From a virus: a stretch of DNA of 64,000 bases. The notes beneath the pieces are model-generated. The model saw only the letters and a list, made by a program, of their open reading frames with translations, was not told the origin of the DNA and did not search any database. Positions 40,465 through 47,909 of the stretch are shown in pieces; positions within the stretch are counted from its first letter, which is position 1, and every line of letters starts with the position of its first letter. Location: positions 1-64,000 of IMG/VR virus record IMGVR_UViG_3300021960_000023. One strand, given 5' to 3'. Both the position numbers and the translations under genes were made by a program.

Positions 40465-43026
40465 ATGCAATTTTATACAAACATTTCTCGCTATGGCAAT
40501 ATGCTACTTTATCGTGGTATAGAAAACGGCCAAAGAGTTCAAAAGAAAATTAAATACAAGCCCACATTATTCGTGGCAACCACCAAAGCAACCAAATGGA
40601 AATCCTTAGATGGATATCCTGTTGCTCCCATACAATTCGAATCTATGCGTGATGCTAAAGATTGGGTTCAGCAAAACAAAGATGTAGCTGGCCGTAAGAT
40701 CTTTGGTAATACTAAACATCAGGCAGCTCTGGCTAACGATCTATTTCCTGGCCATATAGAGTTTGATAGATCTAAAATTAACGTAACCACTATTGATATA
40801 GAAGTTCAATCCGATGATGGATTCCCAGAACCTTCTGCAGCAGCTAAAATAGTTACGGCTATATGTCTTAAAAATAATATCGACAATACATATTATGTTT
40901 GGGGCTTAGGCGATTACGATGTAAGTAAATCCCTAATGAAAACCAATCGCGTGATCTATAAAAAATGTGTCGATGAACAAGAACTTCTTATAGACTTTAT
41001 TAATCATTGGGCTACACCTTCGCACACGCCCGATGTTATTACTGGCTGGAACTCTAAGTTCTTCGATATACCTTATTTGGTTAATCGTATTCGTAGAGTC
41101 TTCGGCCCAGATCTTGGCGAACAAAATATTAAAAAGCTTTCACCTTGGGGTATGGTAGAATCCAGAGAGGTGGCAATTGGCTACAAATCTAGCAACAGAA
41201 ATCAAACGTATGACTTCCAGGGTATATCCCAAATGGATTATATGGAAGTATTTAAAAAGTTTGGTTATGCTTATGGTCAACAAGAATCATATTCACTTAA
41301 TAATATTGCTCACGTAGTTCTTGGCGAAGAGAAACTATCATACGAAGAACACGGATCACTATTCGATTTATATAAAGCTGATCATCAAAAGTTTATTGAT
41401 TATAATATTAAAGATGTAGAATTGGTAGATCGCTTCGAGGATAAAATGGGTTTAATTACCCTTGGCCTTACTATGGCATACCGAGGCGGAGTTAACTATA
41501 CTGACGTATTTGGTACTACCGCAATATGGGATTCTATTATCTTCCGTGATCTATATCAAAACAACGTAATAGTTCCTTTCCCGAAAGATCAACTCAAAGG
41601 TGATTACCCTGGTGGTTATGTAAAAGAACCACAGGTTGGCATGCACGATCATGTAGTTAGTTTCGATTTAAACTCTCTATATCCATCGCTCATTATGCAA
41701 TACAATATGTCACCAGAAACAATTCTGAATAAAACAACAGCAGGAGTAGATGTAGAAAATGTATTAAAAGCAACTAAGATCGAAAGATCATCAGATGAAT
41801 GCATAGCAGTTGGCGGACAACATTTTAGAACAGATGTCCAAGGTGTATTACCTAAGATCATCGAAGAGATGTACACTGAACGGGTAGATGTTAAAAAAGC
41901 TATGATTAAAGCTCAGCAAGAATTACAGAGAATAGACAAAAGTGACAAACAAGAACTCTACAGAATACAAAAAGAAATATCGCTCAACGAAAATAGACAA
42001 ATGGCAATTAAGATTCTTCTTAATAGTCTTTACGGTGCTCTCGGCAATCGTTATTTTAGGTTCTTCGACCAACGGGTCGCAGAAGCAATTACGCTATCCG
42101 GACAAGCCATCATACGATGGGGTGAAAATGCAGCCAATGATTACCTAAACAAGGCCCTTAAAACCTCCTCAGACTACGTCTTAGCAATAGATACTGATTC
42201 ATTATATATTGGGTTAGGTCCTTTAGTAGATGCGGTTAAACCGGATAATCCTATAGATTTCCTAGATAAAGTTGGCCGTGAAGCCATAGAACCTGTCTTT
42301 GAAAAAGCATATCAAAAGTTCTACGACATATTTGGCGGCTACGGAAACAAAATGGTTATGTCCCGAGAGGTTATAGCAGATCGTGGTATATATCTGGCTA
42401 AGAAAAGATATATTCTAAATGTGTTAGATAATGAAGGCGTTAGATATGCACAACCTAAAATTAAAACAATTGGCGTAGAAGCTAATAAAAGTTCTACTCC
42501 GCAAGCTTGCCGTGAAGCTCTAAAAGAAATGTTTAAGCTAATTATTTCTTCTGATGAAGCTACAGTCCAGGCAGCAGTACAACAATTCAAAGATCATTAC
42601 TTTGCTCTTAGACCAGACCAGATTGCTTTCCCGCGTGGTGCTAATAATATTACTGGTTGCATAGAAAGACGTACGTATAGAAACCAAGCGGGCGAGCAGG
42701 TTACTACCGAATTTTATAAGAAAGGTACACCGATTCACGTGCGTGCGGCCCTCGCGTACAACTGGCTAAGAAAAGATCTAGATCTAAAACAATATCCAGA
42801 ACTTAGAAATGGCGATAAGATTAAATTCTTATATTTAAAAGAAGGTAAGTTTAAGCAAAATGTAATTGCTTTCCCAGACTTTCTCCCAAAAGAATTTAAC
42901 TTAGAACAACACATTGATAAGGAATTACAATTCCAAAAAACATTTACCGATGCAATAGAACCAATTCTAAATGCTATTGGCTGGACATCAGTCAAAGTTA
43001 ATTCACTGGAGGATTTCTTTGGATAA
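40465..43026 (+). CDS. 43: DNA polymerase gp43 (family B)
   Basis: The 853-aa product has exonuclease residues D111 and E113 in TTIDIEV, YNIKDVELVDR, polymerase motif A SFDLNSLYPSLI near 398, motif B KILLNSLYGALGN, and motif C AIDTDSLYI near 575. The length is near T4 gp43 (898 aa). ATG 40465 is chosen because the longer frame begins before the promoter. Its stop is embedded in the start of the next gene. GC-rich patches lie at 42687-42700 and 42730-42758. Confidence 0.96.
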   Translation: MQFYTNISRYGNMLLYRGIENGQRVQKKIKYKPTLFVATTKATKWKSLDGYPVAPIQFESMRDAKDWVQQNKDVAGRKIFGNTKHQAALANDLFPGHIEFDRSKINVTTIDIEVQSDDGFPEPSAAAKIVTAICLKNNIDNTYYVWGLGDYDVSKSLMKTNRVIYKKCVDEQELLIDFINHWATPSHTPDVITGWNSKFFDIPYLVNRIRRVFGPDLGEQNIKKLSPWGMVESREVAIGYKSSNRNQTYDFQGISQMDYMEVFKKFGYAYGQQESYSLNNIAHVVLGEEKLSYEEHGSLFDLYKADHQKFIDYNIKDVELVDRFEDKMGLITLGLTMAYRGGVNYTDVFGTTAIWDSIIFRDLYQNNVIVPFPKDQLKGDYPGGYVKEPQVGMHDHVVSFDLNSLYPSLIMQYNMSPETILNKTTAGVDVENVLKATKIERSSDECIAVGGQHFRTDVQGVLPKIIEEMYTERVDVKKAMIKAQQELQRIDKSDKQELYRIQKEISLNENRQMAIKILLNSLYGALGNRYFRFFDQRVAEAITLSGQAIIRWGENAANDYLNKALKTSSDYVLAIDTDSLYIGLGPLVDAVKPDNPIDFLDKVGREAIEPVFEKAYQKFYDIFGGYGNKMVMSREVIADRGIYLAKKRYILNVLDNEGVRYAQPKIKTIGVEANKSSTPQACREALKEMFKLIISSDEATVQAAVQQFKDHYFALRPDQIAFPRGANNITGCIERRTYRNQAGEQVTTEFYKKGTPIHVRAALAYNWLRKDLDLKQYPELRNGDKIKFLYLKEGKFKQNVIAFPDFLPKEFNLEQHIDKELQFQKTFTDAIEPILNAIGWTSVKVNSLEDFFG

Positions 43027-43351
43027 GATAATATATGTAGGTACTAAGCCAGGTAATTTCCCACCAGAGAAATCACCGACTATTCGTAGGATAACTAAAT
43101 GGTCAGAGCAGGCTGGAGTACAAGATTGGGATTGGACCAATCTATCAGATAACAACATGATAGAAAAGATTAAAGGTTGCAAAGTAATAGCTATGGGTAA
43201 TGAAGTCCATAATTACTTTGTAAAGAATAAAATAGAACACTTAAAGGTTCCACATCCATCTGGATTGAACCGAATGTGGAATAACCCAGAACTAGAACCT
43301 TCGGTAATAGATCAAATTAGGGGTTTACATTTAAATGAAACTATGGTATAA
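43019..43351 (+). CDS. Uracil-DNA-glycosylase-superfamily-like protein
   Basis: The 110-aa frame IIYVGTKPGNFPPEKSPTIR ends with VPHPSGLNRMWNNPELEP. The VGxxPG start and PHPSGxNR end are the hallmarks of UDG-fold proteins; the spacing is shorter than in true UDGs. TTG 43019 is the best start, with GGAGGA 4 bases upstream, and it overlaps the gp43 stop. The next promoter is buried in its last codons. It might repair or sense modified bases. Confidence 0.5.
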   Translation: MDKIIYVGTKPGNFPPEKSPTIRRITKWSEQAGVQDWDWTNLSDNNMIEKIKGCKVIAMGNEVHNYFVKNKIEHLKVPHPSGLNRMWNNPELEPSVIDQIRGLHLNETMV

Positions 43352-43352
43352 T
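43324..43352 (+). promoter_or_regulatory. Early promoter inside the UDG-like gene end
   Basis: TTTACA and TATAAT, 17-bp spacer, extended -10 TATGGTATAAT. The last codons of the UDG-like gene read through it. Confidence 0.9.
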
Positions 43353-43374
43353 ATACCACTATACGGAGAAATAT

Positions 43375-43674
43375 ATGAAAAATATACAATTAGTTAGGCT
43401 TACATCCGGCGAAGAAATAATCGCTAACGTAGATCTAAATGGTATCGATACTGATACTATAATCTTAAAAGATAGCATTGTTCTTATCCCAGCCGGCGAA
43501 GGCAAGATTGGATTTATGCCTTTTATGCCATACACTGAAGCTAAAGATGGATTAGAAATTGATCTTAAGTTTGTTATGTTTATGGTCGAACCAAACAAAC
43601 AGCTAGTGGAACAACACAGAGCAGCTACTTCTGAAATACAGATAGCAACACCAAACACAGGAATCATAGTATAA
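43375..43674 (+). CDS. Lsm/SH3-barrel-like small protein (paralogue of 27800)
   Basis: The 99-aa product NIQLVRLTSGEEIIANVDLN, then KDSIVLIPAGEGKIGFMPFM, repeats the pattern of the 27800 protein. A small RNA-binding-like barrel is likely. It is coupled to the next gene through TAATG overlap and is the first gene of an early operon ending at the tRNA. Confidence 0.5.
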   Translation: MKNIQLVRLTSGEEIIANVDLNGIDTDTIILKDSIVLIPAGEGKIGFMPFMPYTEAKDGLEIDLKFVMFMVEPNKQLVEQHRAATSEIQIATPNTGIIV

Positions 43675-44075
43675 TGTCTAAGAACTGGGTACAAGATATA
43701 GCTTTAATGCATAGCAAATATGGCGTTAAACAATGGGTTGCAGATAACCCTGAAAAGCTAGAACAGCTATTGCATTTTCGTATATCATTCTTAAAAGAAG
43801 AATATGAAGAAACATTTAAAGCAGTTGGAGAAAAAGATCCTGAAGAAATAGTAGATGGTCTAATAGATCTATGCGTTGTAGCAATTGGAACATTAGATGC
43901 ATTCGGTATTGATTCCGAAAAAGCATGGGATGAAGTACTAAAAGCCAATATGAAAAAAGAAGTTGGAGTAAAAGAAACAAGACCTAACCCTTTAGGTTTA
44001 CCAGATTTGATTAAACCCGAAGGTTGGACAGCTCCATCACACGAGGATAACCATGGTAAGTTGCACAATATTTAA
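43674..44075 (+). CDS. MazG-like nucleotide pyrophosphohydrolase
   Basis: The 133-aa product has the all-alpha NTP-PPase motif: RISFLKEEYEETFKAVGEKD followed by EEIVDGLIDLCVVAIGTLDA, giving ExxE and ExxD metal sites. It would hydrolyse (d)NTPs or keep modified nucleotides out of pools. It sits in the early operon upstream of a primase-like gene and overlaps it by 23 bases. Confidence 0.75.
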   Translation: MSKNWVQDIALMHSKYGVKQWVADNPEKLEQLLHFRISFLKEEYEETFKAVGEKDPEEIVDGLIDLCVVAIGTLDAFGIDSEKAWDEVLKANMKKEVGVKETRPNPLGLPDLIKPEGWTAPSHEDNHGKLHNI

Positions 44076-44970
44076 TAGCATTTATGATAACAAAACAGAC
44101 AAAAGAATGGACTACGAGTCCTTCGAAGAGTTTGAAGCAGTCCTCGTTGGACTACACAACTCTGACAAATATTCTAAAAAGTCTGAAGCTCCTCTTATCA
44201 GTCCTGCTACATATTTGCCTGATAGTACTCGTGCTAACGATAACGTGGTTTCTTGGGGCGGTTTTGGTATTCTTGATGTCGATGACTTTGTAGGTGAAAT
44301 GAATGAGATCGAAAAGAAATACGAGCAATATAGATATTTCTGTTATTCGACTGCTAGTTCTAGCTTAACAAATCCTAAATTTCGTTTAGTATTTCCTTTA
44401 ACCCAATGGGTGAATAAAGAAGATATTAAACACTTTTGGTTTGCACTAAATAAAGAAATCGGTGATATCGCTGATGCACAAACTAAAGACCTTTCCCGAA
44501 TGTATTATGTTCCATCGCAATATAAAGATGCGAACAACTTCTGCTTTTCACACGATGGTGATATAATGGATCCGACAGTATTAATGTCTAAGCATCCATA
44601 TCTAAATCCAGCAGAATCTTTCTTTGATAGATTACCTAATAAAATAAAAGAAGGTTTAATTGAACATAGAAAGTCACAATTAAAAAACACAAACTATACC
44701 TGGACATCTTATTTTGATTGTCCATTTGTTAATAAAAAACAGGTCGAAGAATACAAAGGTATTTCCGGCACTGGTTGGTATTTAAAAATGTATCAGATAA
44801 TGGTTTCAACCGCAGGCAATGCAATGCAACGTGGTTATCCTATTACTCCTGAAGAAATTGCCCATATCTGTAGATCTTTAGATATGGACACAGGTAATTG
44901 GTATGCAAAAAGAGATCTAGTAACAGAAGCAAATAGAGCAATCGACTTTGTCTTTAAAAATAATTTATAA
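44053..44970 (+). CDS. Primase-polymerase-like replication protein (tentative)
   Basis: The 305-aa product contains WGGFGILDVDDFVGEMN, YFCYSTASSSLTNPKFRLVF, and DAQTKDLSRMYYVPSQYKDA, an order seen in AEP-type primases and plasmid replication proteins (D-x-D metal site, YSTaSs, SRmyyvP). The C-terminal third (GTGWYLKMYQIMVSTAGNAM) could be a PriCT-type helical part. No DnaG-like gp61 is present in the window, which makes the idea worth testing. It precedes the tRNA. Confidence 0.4.
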   Translation: MVSCTIFNSIYDNKTDKRMDYESFEEFEAVLVGLHNSDKYSKKSEAPLISPATYLPDSTRANDNVVSWGGFGILDVDDFVGEMNEIEKKYEQYRYFCYSTASSSLTNPKFRLVFPLTQWVNKEDIKHFWFALNKEIGDIADAQTKDLSRMYYVPSQYKDANNFCFSHDGDIMDPTVLMSKHPYLNPAESFFDRLPNKIKEGLIEHRKSQLKNTNYTWTSYFDCPFVNKKQVEEYKGISGTGWYLKMYQIMVSTAGNAMQRGYPITPEEIAHICRSLDMDTGNWYAKRDLVTEANRAIDFVFKNNL

Positions 44971-44975
44971 TATAT

Positions 44976-45051
44976 GGGGCGGTAGCTCAGTAGGGAGAGC
45001 GCCTGGTTTGCAACCAGGAGGTCGTGGGTTCGATCCCCTCTCGCTCCACCA
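44976..45051 (+). tRNA. tRNA-Ala (UGC)
   Basis: A 76-base cloverleaf: acceptor GGGGCGG/TCGCTCC with two wobble pairs, D stem GCTC/GAGC, anticodon stem CCTGG/CCAGG with loop TTTGCAA and anticodon TGC at 45009-45011, T loop TTCGATC, one U-U mismatch in the T stem, and a genomic CCA at 45049-45051. It lies between the primase-like gene and groES. Confidence 0.95.
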
Positions 45052-45065
45052 TTTAGGAGAATAAT

Positions 45066-45359
45066 ATGGGAATACAAGTACTAGGTGATAATGTTTTAAT
45101 CGCCGAAACAGAAAAAGAAGAACAAACAGCAGGTGGGATTATTCTTACTGAAGCTATTGATAAAGGTAATAAACCAGGATTGGTATTAGCAATTGGTGAT
45201 TATATCCAACAAGATAATGCAGATCCAGAAAACGTATTTGCTAAGATAGAACCAGGAAACAGAGTGTTTGTTAAATGGTCAGAGGCAATGCCAGTTAACG
45301 TCGAAGGACAAGCTGCGGTATTAATAGATCGAAATCACATCAAAGCGATATTAAGTTAA
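45066..45359 (+). CDS. GroES-like co-chaperonin
   Basis: The 97-aa product has the GroES fold: IQVLGDNVLIAETEKEEQTA, the mobile loop AGGIILTEA, and C-terminal AAVLIDRNHIKAIL. T4 replaces GroES with gp31 to fold gp23; this protein may do the same with the host GroEL. ATTTAGGAGAA precedes its ATG. Confidence 0.9.
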   Translation: MGIQVLGDNVLIAETEKEEQTAGGIILTEAIDKGNKPGLVLAIGDYIQQDNADPENVFAKIEPGNRVFVKWSEAMPVNVEGQAAVLIDRNHIKAILS

Positions 45360-45365
45360 AAGGGG

Positions 45366-45394
45366 TTTACAAATACCTGAAACTATGGTATAAT
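45366..45394 (+). promoter_or_regulatory. Early promoter for the nuclease-like/methyltransferase operon
   Basis: TTTACA and TATAAT, 17-bp spacer, extended -10 TATGGTATAAT, 11 bases before ATG 45406. The leader is very short. Confidence 0.9.
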
Positions 45395-45405
45395 ACATCT
45401 ATATT

Positions 45406-45918
45406 ATGGAAAAATTAATCGAATATATTAACACCTTAGACTTAAAAATAAGTCAGGAAATGTTTGACCGACATGATGAAGAATATGCTACTACTAAACG
45501 TGGCTATTCTTCTCGTGCTAATCTGGATTCAGAATATCTAGAAGACATGGTCGTAGAAAATGTAAAAGGCGCTAAAGAAGTTACTGGCAAAGATAGATAT
45601 TTTGCCGATATTAAATACAAAGGTATGGTTATAGACTTTAAAGAAATAGCTTCTGTTTGGTATAACTTACAACATGATTACATTAGATATATGGATGCTA
45701 ACCGCAAAGGTAAGCTTACCCATTTTCTATTTTTTAAAAGCAATAGACTAAGATACGACAACAATCTTCCAGATGTTATCCCAGTAGATTATGATCTAAA
45801 GTTTGAATTTTTAGGTATTTACGATGTAGATACCGTTATGAGTGGATTGGATAGAAACATGAAACGAGTGAATGTATATAATTTAGGAGACAATTATGGC
45901 AGGCGAATCAACATTTAA
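45406..45918 (+). CDS. PD-(D/E)xK-nuclease-like protein (tentative)
   Basis: The 170-aa product has ADIKYKGMVIDFKE at residues 67-80, giving D68 and D77-F-K79, the D-x8-(D/E)-x-K spacing of many restriction-like nucleases. A helix precedes it, and LTHFLFFKSNRL follows as a likely strand. The fold is inferred from this short motif only. The gene overlaps the DNA methyltransferase by 23 bases, so the two are translated together. Confidence 0.45.
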   Translation: MEKLIEYINTLDLKISQEMFDRHDEEYATTKRGYSSRANLDSEYLEDMVVENVKGAKEVTGKDRYFADIKYKGMVIDFKEIASVWYNLQHDYIRYMDANRKGKLTHFLFFKSNRLRYDNNLPDVIPVDYDLKFEFLGIYDVDTVMSGLDRNMKRVNVYNLGDNYGRRINI

Positions 45919-46807
45919 AAAAGTAGGTATCACAGATACACTACATCATAGAATGGAAATACCAGAGGATTATCATGGTAAAGATATTATTATTGGTGAT
46001 TGGTTGGGCGAAATATATCACACACCTACAGATCAATATTACACACAAAGTACTAGATCACAATACTATTTTCCAGATGTAAAACCAGAAGGTGGATTCG
46101 ATAAACATATTTGTCCAGGACATTGGTCTGGATATAGATGGGCAGTTCAACAATTTACAAATCCTGGTGATTATGTTTTAGATCCTACAGTAGGTACAGG
46201 AACAGCAGTTGTAGAATCTATGAATCATGGAAGACATGGCGTAGGAATAGAATTAGAATTCTCAGAGATTACAAGAAGAACAATTCAAGTACAAACAGAC
46301 AGAGGTGCACCAGGTAATGGTACTATTATAGAAGGTGACGCTAGAGATCTACACGAACACGTTGGAGATCAACAATTTGATATGGTAATTAATGGAACAC
46401 CTTATCCAGTTCTTGGCGGTGGTCAATCAGATGCACCAGAAAGAGGTATGACTTCTAAAGGTTTAGGAGCATCGATACAATATCAGAAAGATAAAAACGT
46501 TGGTGTTCTAAAAGGTAAAGTATACTGGGAAACCATACTAGAAATATATACAGCTTCTATAGAGAAATTAAAACCAGGCGGAAAGTTTATTACGCTTATT
46601 AAAGATCCAACACAAAAGAAAGCTCCATGGTTATTACACAAAATGGTTGCTGAATTACTAATGGAAAATCTTCCAGTAAAACCTTATGGTACTTTTGTAC
46701 ACAAGCATTTGCCACAAACTTTGTTTATGAATACATATCCAAAACAATGGCCAGATGCAAAACAGATTCCCTTATATCAAACAGGTACAGTGCTTGAAAA
46801 ATATTAG
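45896..46807 (+). CDS. DNA methyltransferase (N6-A/N4-C type, variant motif)
   Basis: The 303-aa product has FxGxG-type motif I VLDPTVGTGTAVVESM near residue 98, GVGIELEFSEI, DNA/product acid GDARDLHEH, and motif IV-like MVINGTPYPVLGG near 162, where T-P-Y replaces the usual P-P-Y. The SAM site is convincing; the catalytic variant needs testing. It overlaps the nuclease-like gene, and a new early promoter follows its stop. Confidence 0.75.
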   Translation: MAGESTFKKVGITDTLHHRMEIPEDYHGKDIIIGDWLGEIYHTPTDQYYTQSTRSQYYFPDVKPEGGFDKHICPGHWSGYRWAVQQFTNPGDYVLDPTVGTGTAVVESMNHGRHGVGIELEFSEITRRTIQVQTDRGAPGNGTIIEGDARDLHEHVGDQQFDMVINGTPYPVLGGGQSDAPERGMTSKGLGASIQYQKDKNVGVLKGKVYWETILEIYTASIEKLKPGGKFITLIKDPTQKKAPWLLHKMVAELLMENLPVKPYGTFVHKHLPQTLFMNTYPKQWPDAKQIPLYQTGTVLEKY

Positions 46808-46810
46808 GGG

Positions 46811-46839
46811 TTTACTTTTAACTAAAACTATGGTATAAT
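46811..46839 (+). promoter_or_regulatory. Early promoter for the nucleotide-modification operon
   Basis: TTTACT and TATAAT, 17-bp spacer, extended -10 TATGGTATAAT, 7 bases before ATG 46847. Confidence 0.9.
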
Positions 46840-46846
46840 ATACATT

Positions 46847-47194
46847 ATGAAACCACTACACATACTTAAACAAGCCGCTGATCTTATAGCTAAGAAAGGC
46901 AATGACTACCAAAATCCTAAATCTAGGATTAGACAATCAGACTACTATCCAAATGGCGCACAAACCATTTTAGATATTATGACTGGCAAAGTTAATCGTA
47001 TGCATTCTGTTTTGGATGCTATGAAAGACGATGAAAACTATATGGAAAACTTCGAATCACTACAAGATTCTGCAATAGATTTAATTAACTATTCTGCCTT
47101 CTTCTCATCATATTTAGATTATGATATTGACGGCCAAACCCCAGACAAAGACATATTTAACAGGAACATAATCAGAGATGACAATAGCAAGTAA
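46847..47194 (+). CDS. Nmad1/DUF1599-like nucleotide-associated protein
   Basis: The 115-aa all-helical product KGNDYQNPKSRIRQSDYYPN, GKVNRMHSVLDAM and LQDSAIDLINYSAFFSSYLD resembles the nucleotide-modification-associated domain 1 (DUF1599), a MazG-fold relative. The family is often beside base-modification genes. It is the first gene of the operon holding the TS-family enzyme, which it overlaps by 17 bases. Confidence 0.55.
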   Translation: MKPLHILKQAADLIAKKGNDYQNPKSRIRQSDYYPNGAQTILDIMTGKVNRMHSVLDAMKDDENYMENFESLQDSAIDLINYSAFFSSYLDYDIDGQTPDKDIFNRNIIRDDNSK

Positions 47195-47909
47195 TTTAAA
47201 ACTAGGATTACACGACTTAAGAAGTAATTTATTAAATCTTGGTTATGAAATAGAAACCGAAAGATGGCAAGGCGGAACAGAACATCCTGCCTTCCTAGAA
47301 ATATTACATGCAAGTATGAAAGCAAATATGTACGATAATGCAGAAGAAGCTAGTACAGAATTAAAAGCTACCCAACCATGGGCAGATATTCATTTCGACG
47401 AAAGAGTAGGTGGTATACCTTGCAATCCACCGCCATCACATACAATGTGGTTAAAAGACACAGATAAATATTTAATGGATACGGCTTTTTCACATAGCTA
47501 TCCAGAAAGAATGTGGCAAGATACAGAACAAATGGGAGTTAGATTTAATATAGCAGATCTAAACACAGCAGTTAAACTATTACAAAAAGAACCTAAAACA
47601 AGGCAATGTTATATACCAATCTGGTTTCCAGAAGATGGTACAGCCGCTCTCGCGGGCGAACGCGTCCCGTGCACGTTCGGGTGGCATTTTATGTTACGTG
47701 ATGGTAAATTACATTGTGCATATCATATGCGATCATGCGATGTAATGCGACACTTACATAACGATTTATATTTCGCTAATAGGTTATGCTTATGGTTAAT
47801 AGAACAATCAGGCTTAGATGCAGTACCAGGAATCATGCATTTCTCTGCTAGCTCTTTACATTGCTTTACAGTAGATAAATATGGACTTAACAATTTGGTA
47901 AATGAATAA
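47178..47909 (+). CDS. Thymidylate-synthase-family dCMP hydroxymethylase-like enzyme
   Basis: The 243-aa product has catalytic C165 in ERVPCTFGWHF and R185-S-C-D188 followed by D196, with the same C-to-R-S-x-D spacing as E. coli thymidylate synthase (C146, R166-D169). Position 196 corresponds to N177 of that enzyme. T4 dCMP hydroxymethylase (gp42) also has Asp at this site, which turns specificity from dUMP to dCMP. The rest is divergent. So a dCMP hydroxymethylase or methylase is likely. A GC-rich patch at 47643-47685 covers the active-site Cys codon. The next gene starts on its stop (TAATG). Confidence 0.62.
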   Translation: MTIASNLKLGLHDLRSNLLNLGYEIETERWQGGTEHPAFLEILHASMKANMYDNAEEASTELKATQPWADIHFDERVGGIPCNPPPSHTMWLKDTDKYLMDTAFSHSYPERMWQDTEQMGVRFNIADLNTAVKLLQKEPKTRQCYIPIWFPEDGTAALAGERVPCTFGWHFMLRDGKLHCAYHMRSCDVMRHLHNDLYFANRLCLWLIEQSGLDAVPGIMHFSASSLHCFTVDKYGLNNLVNE

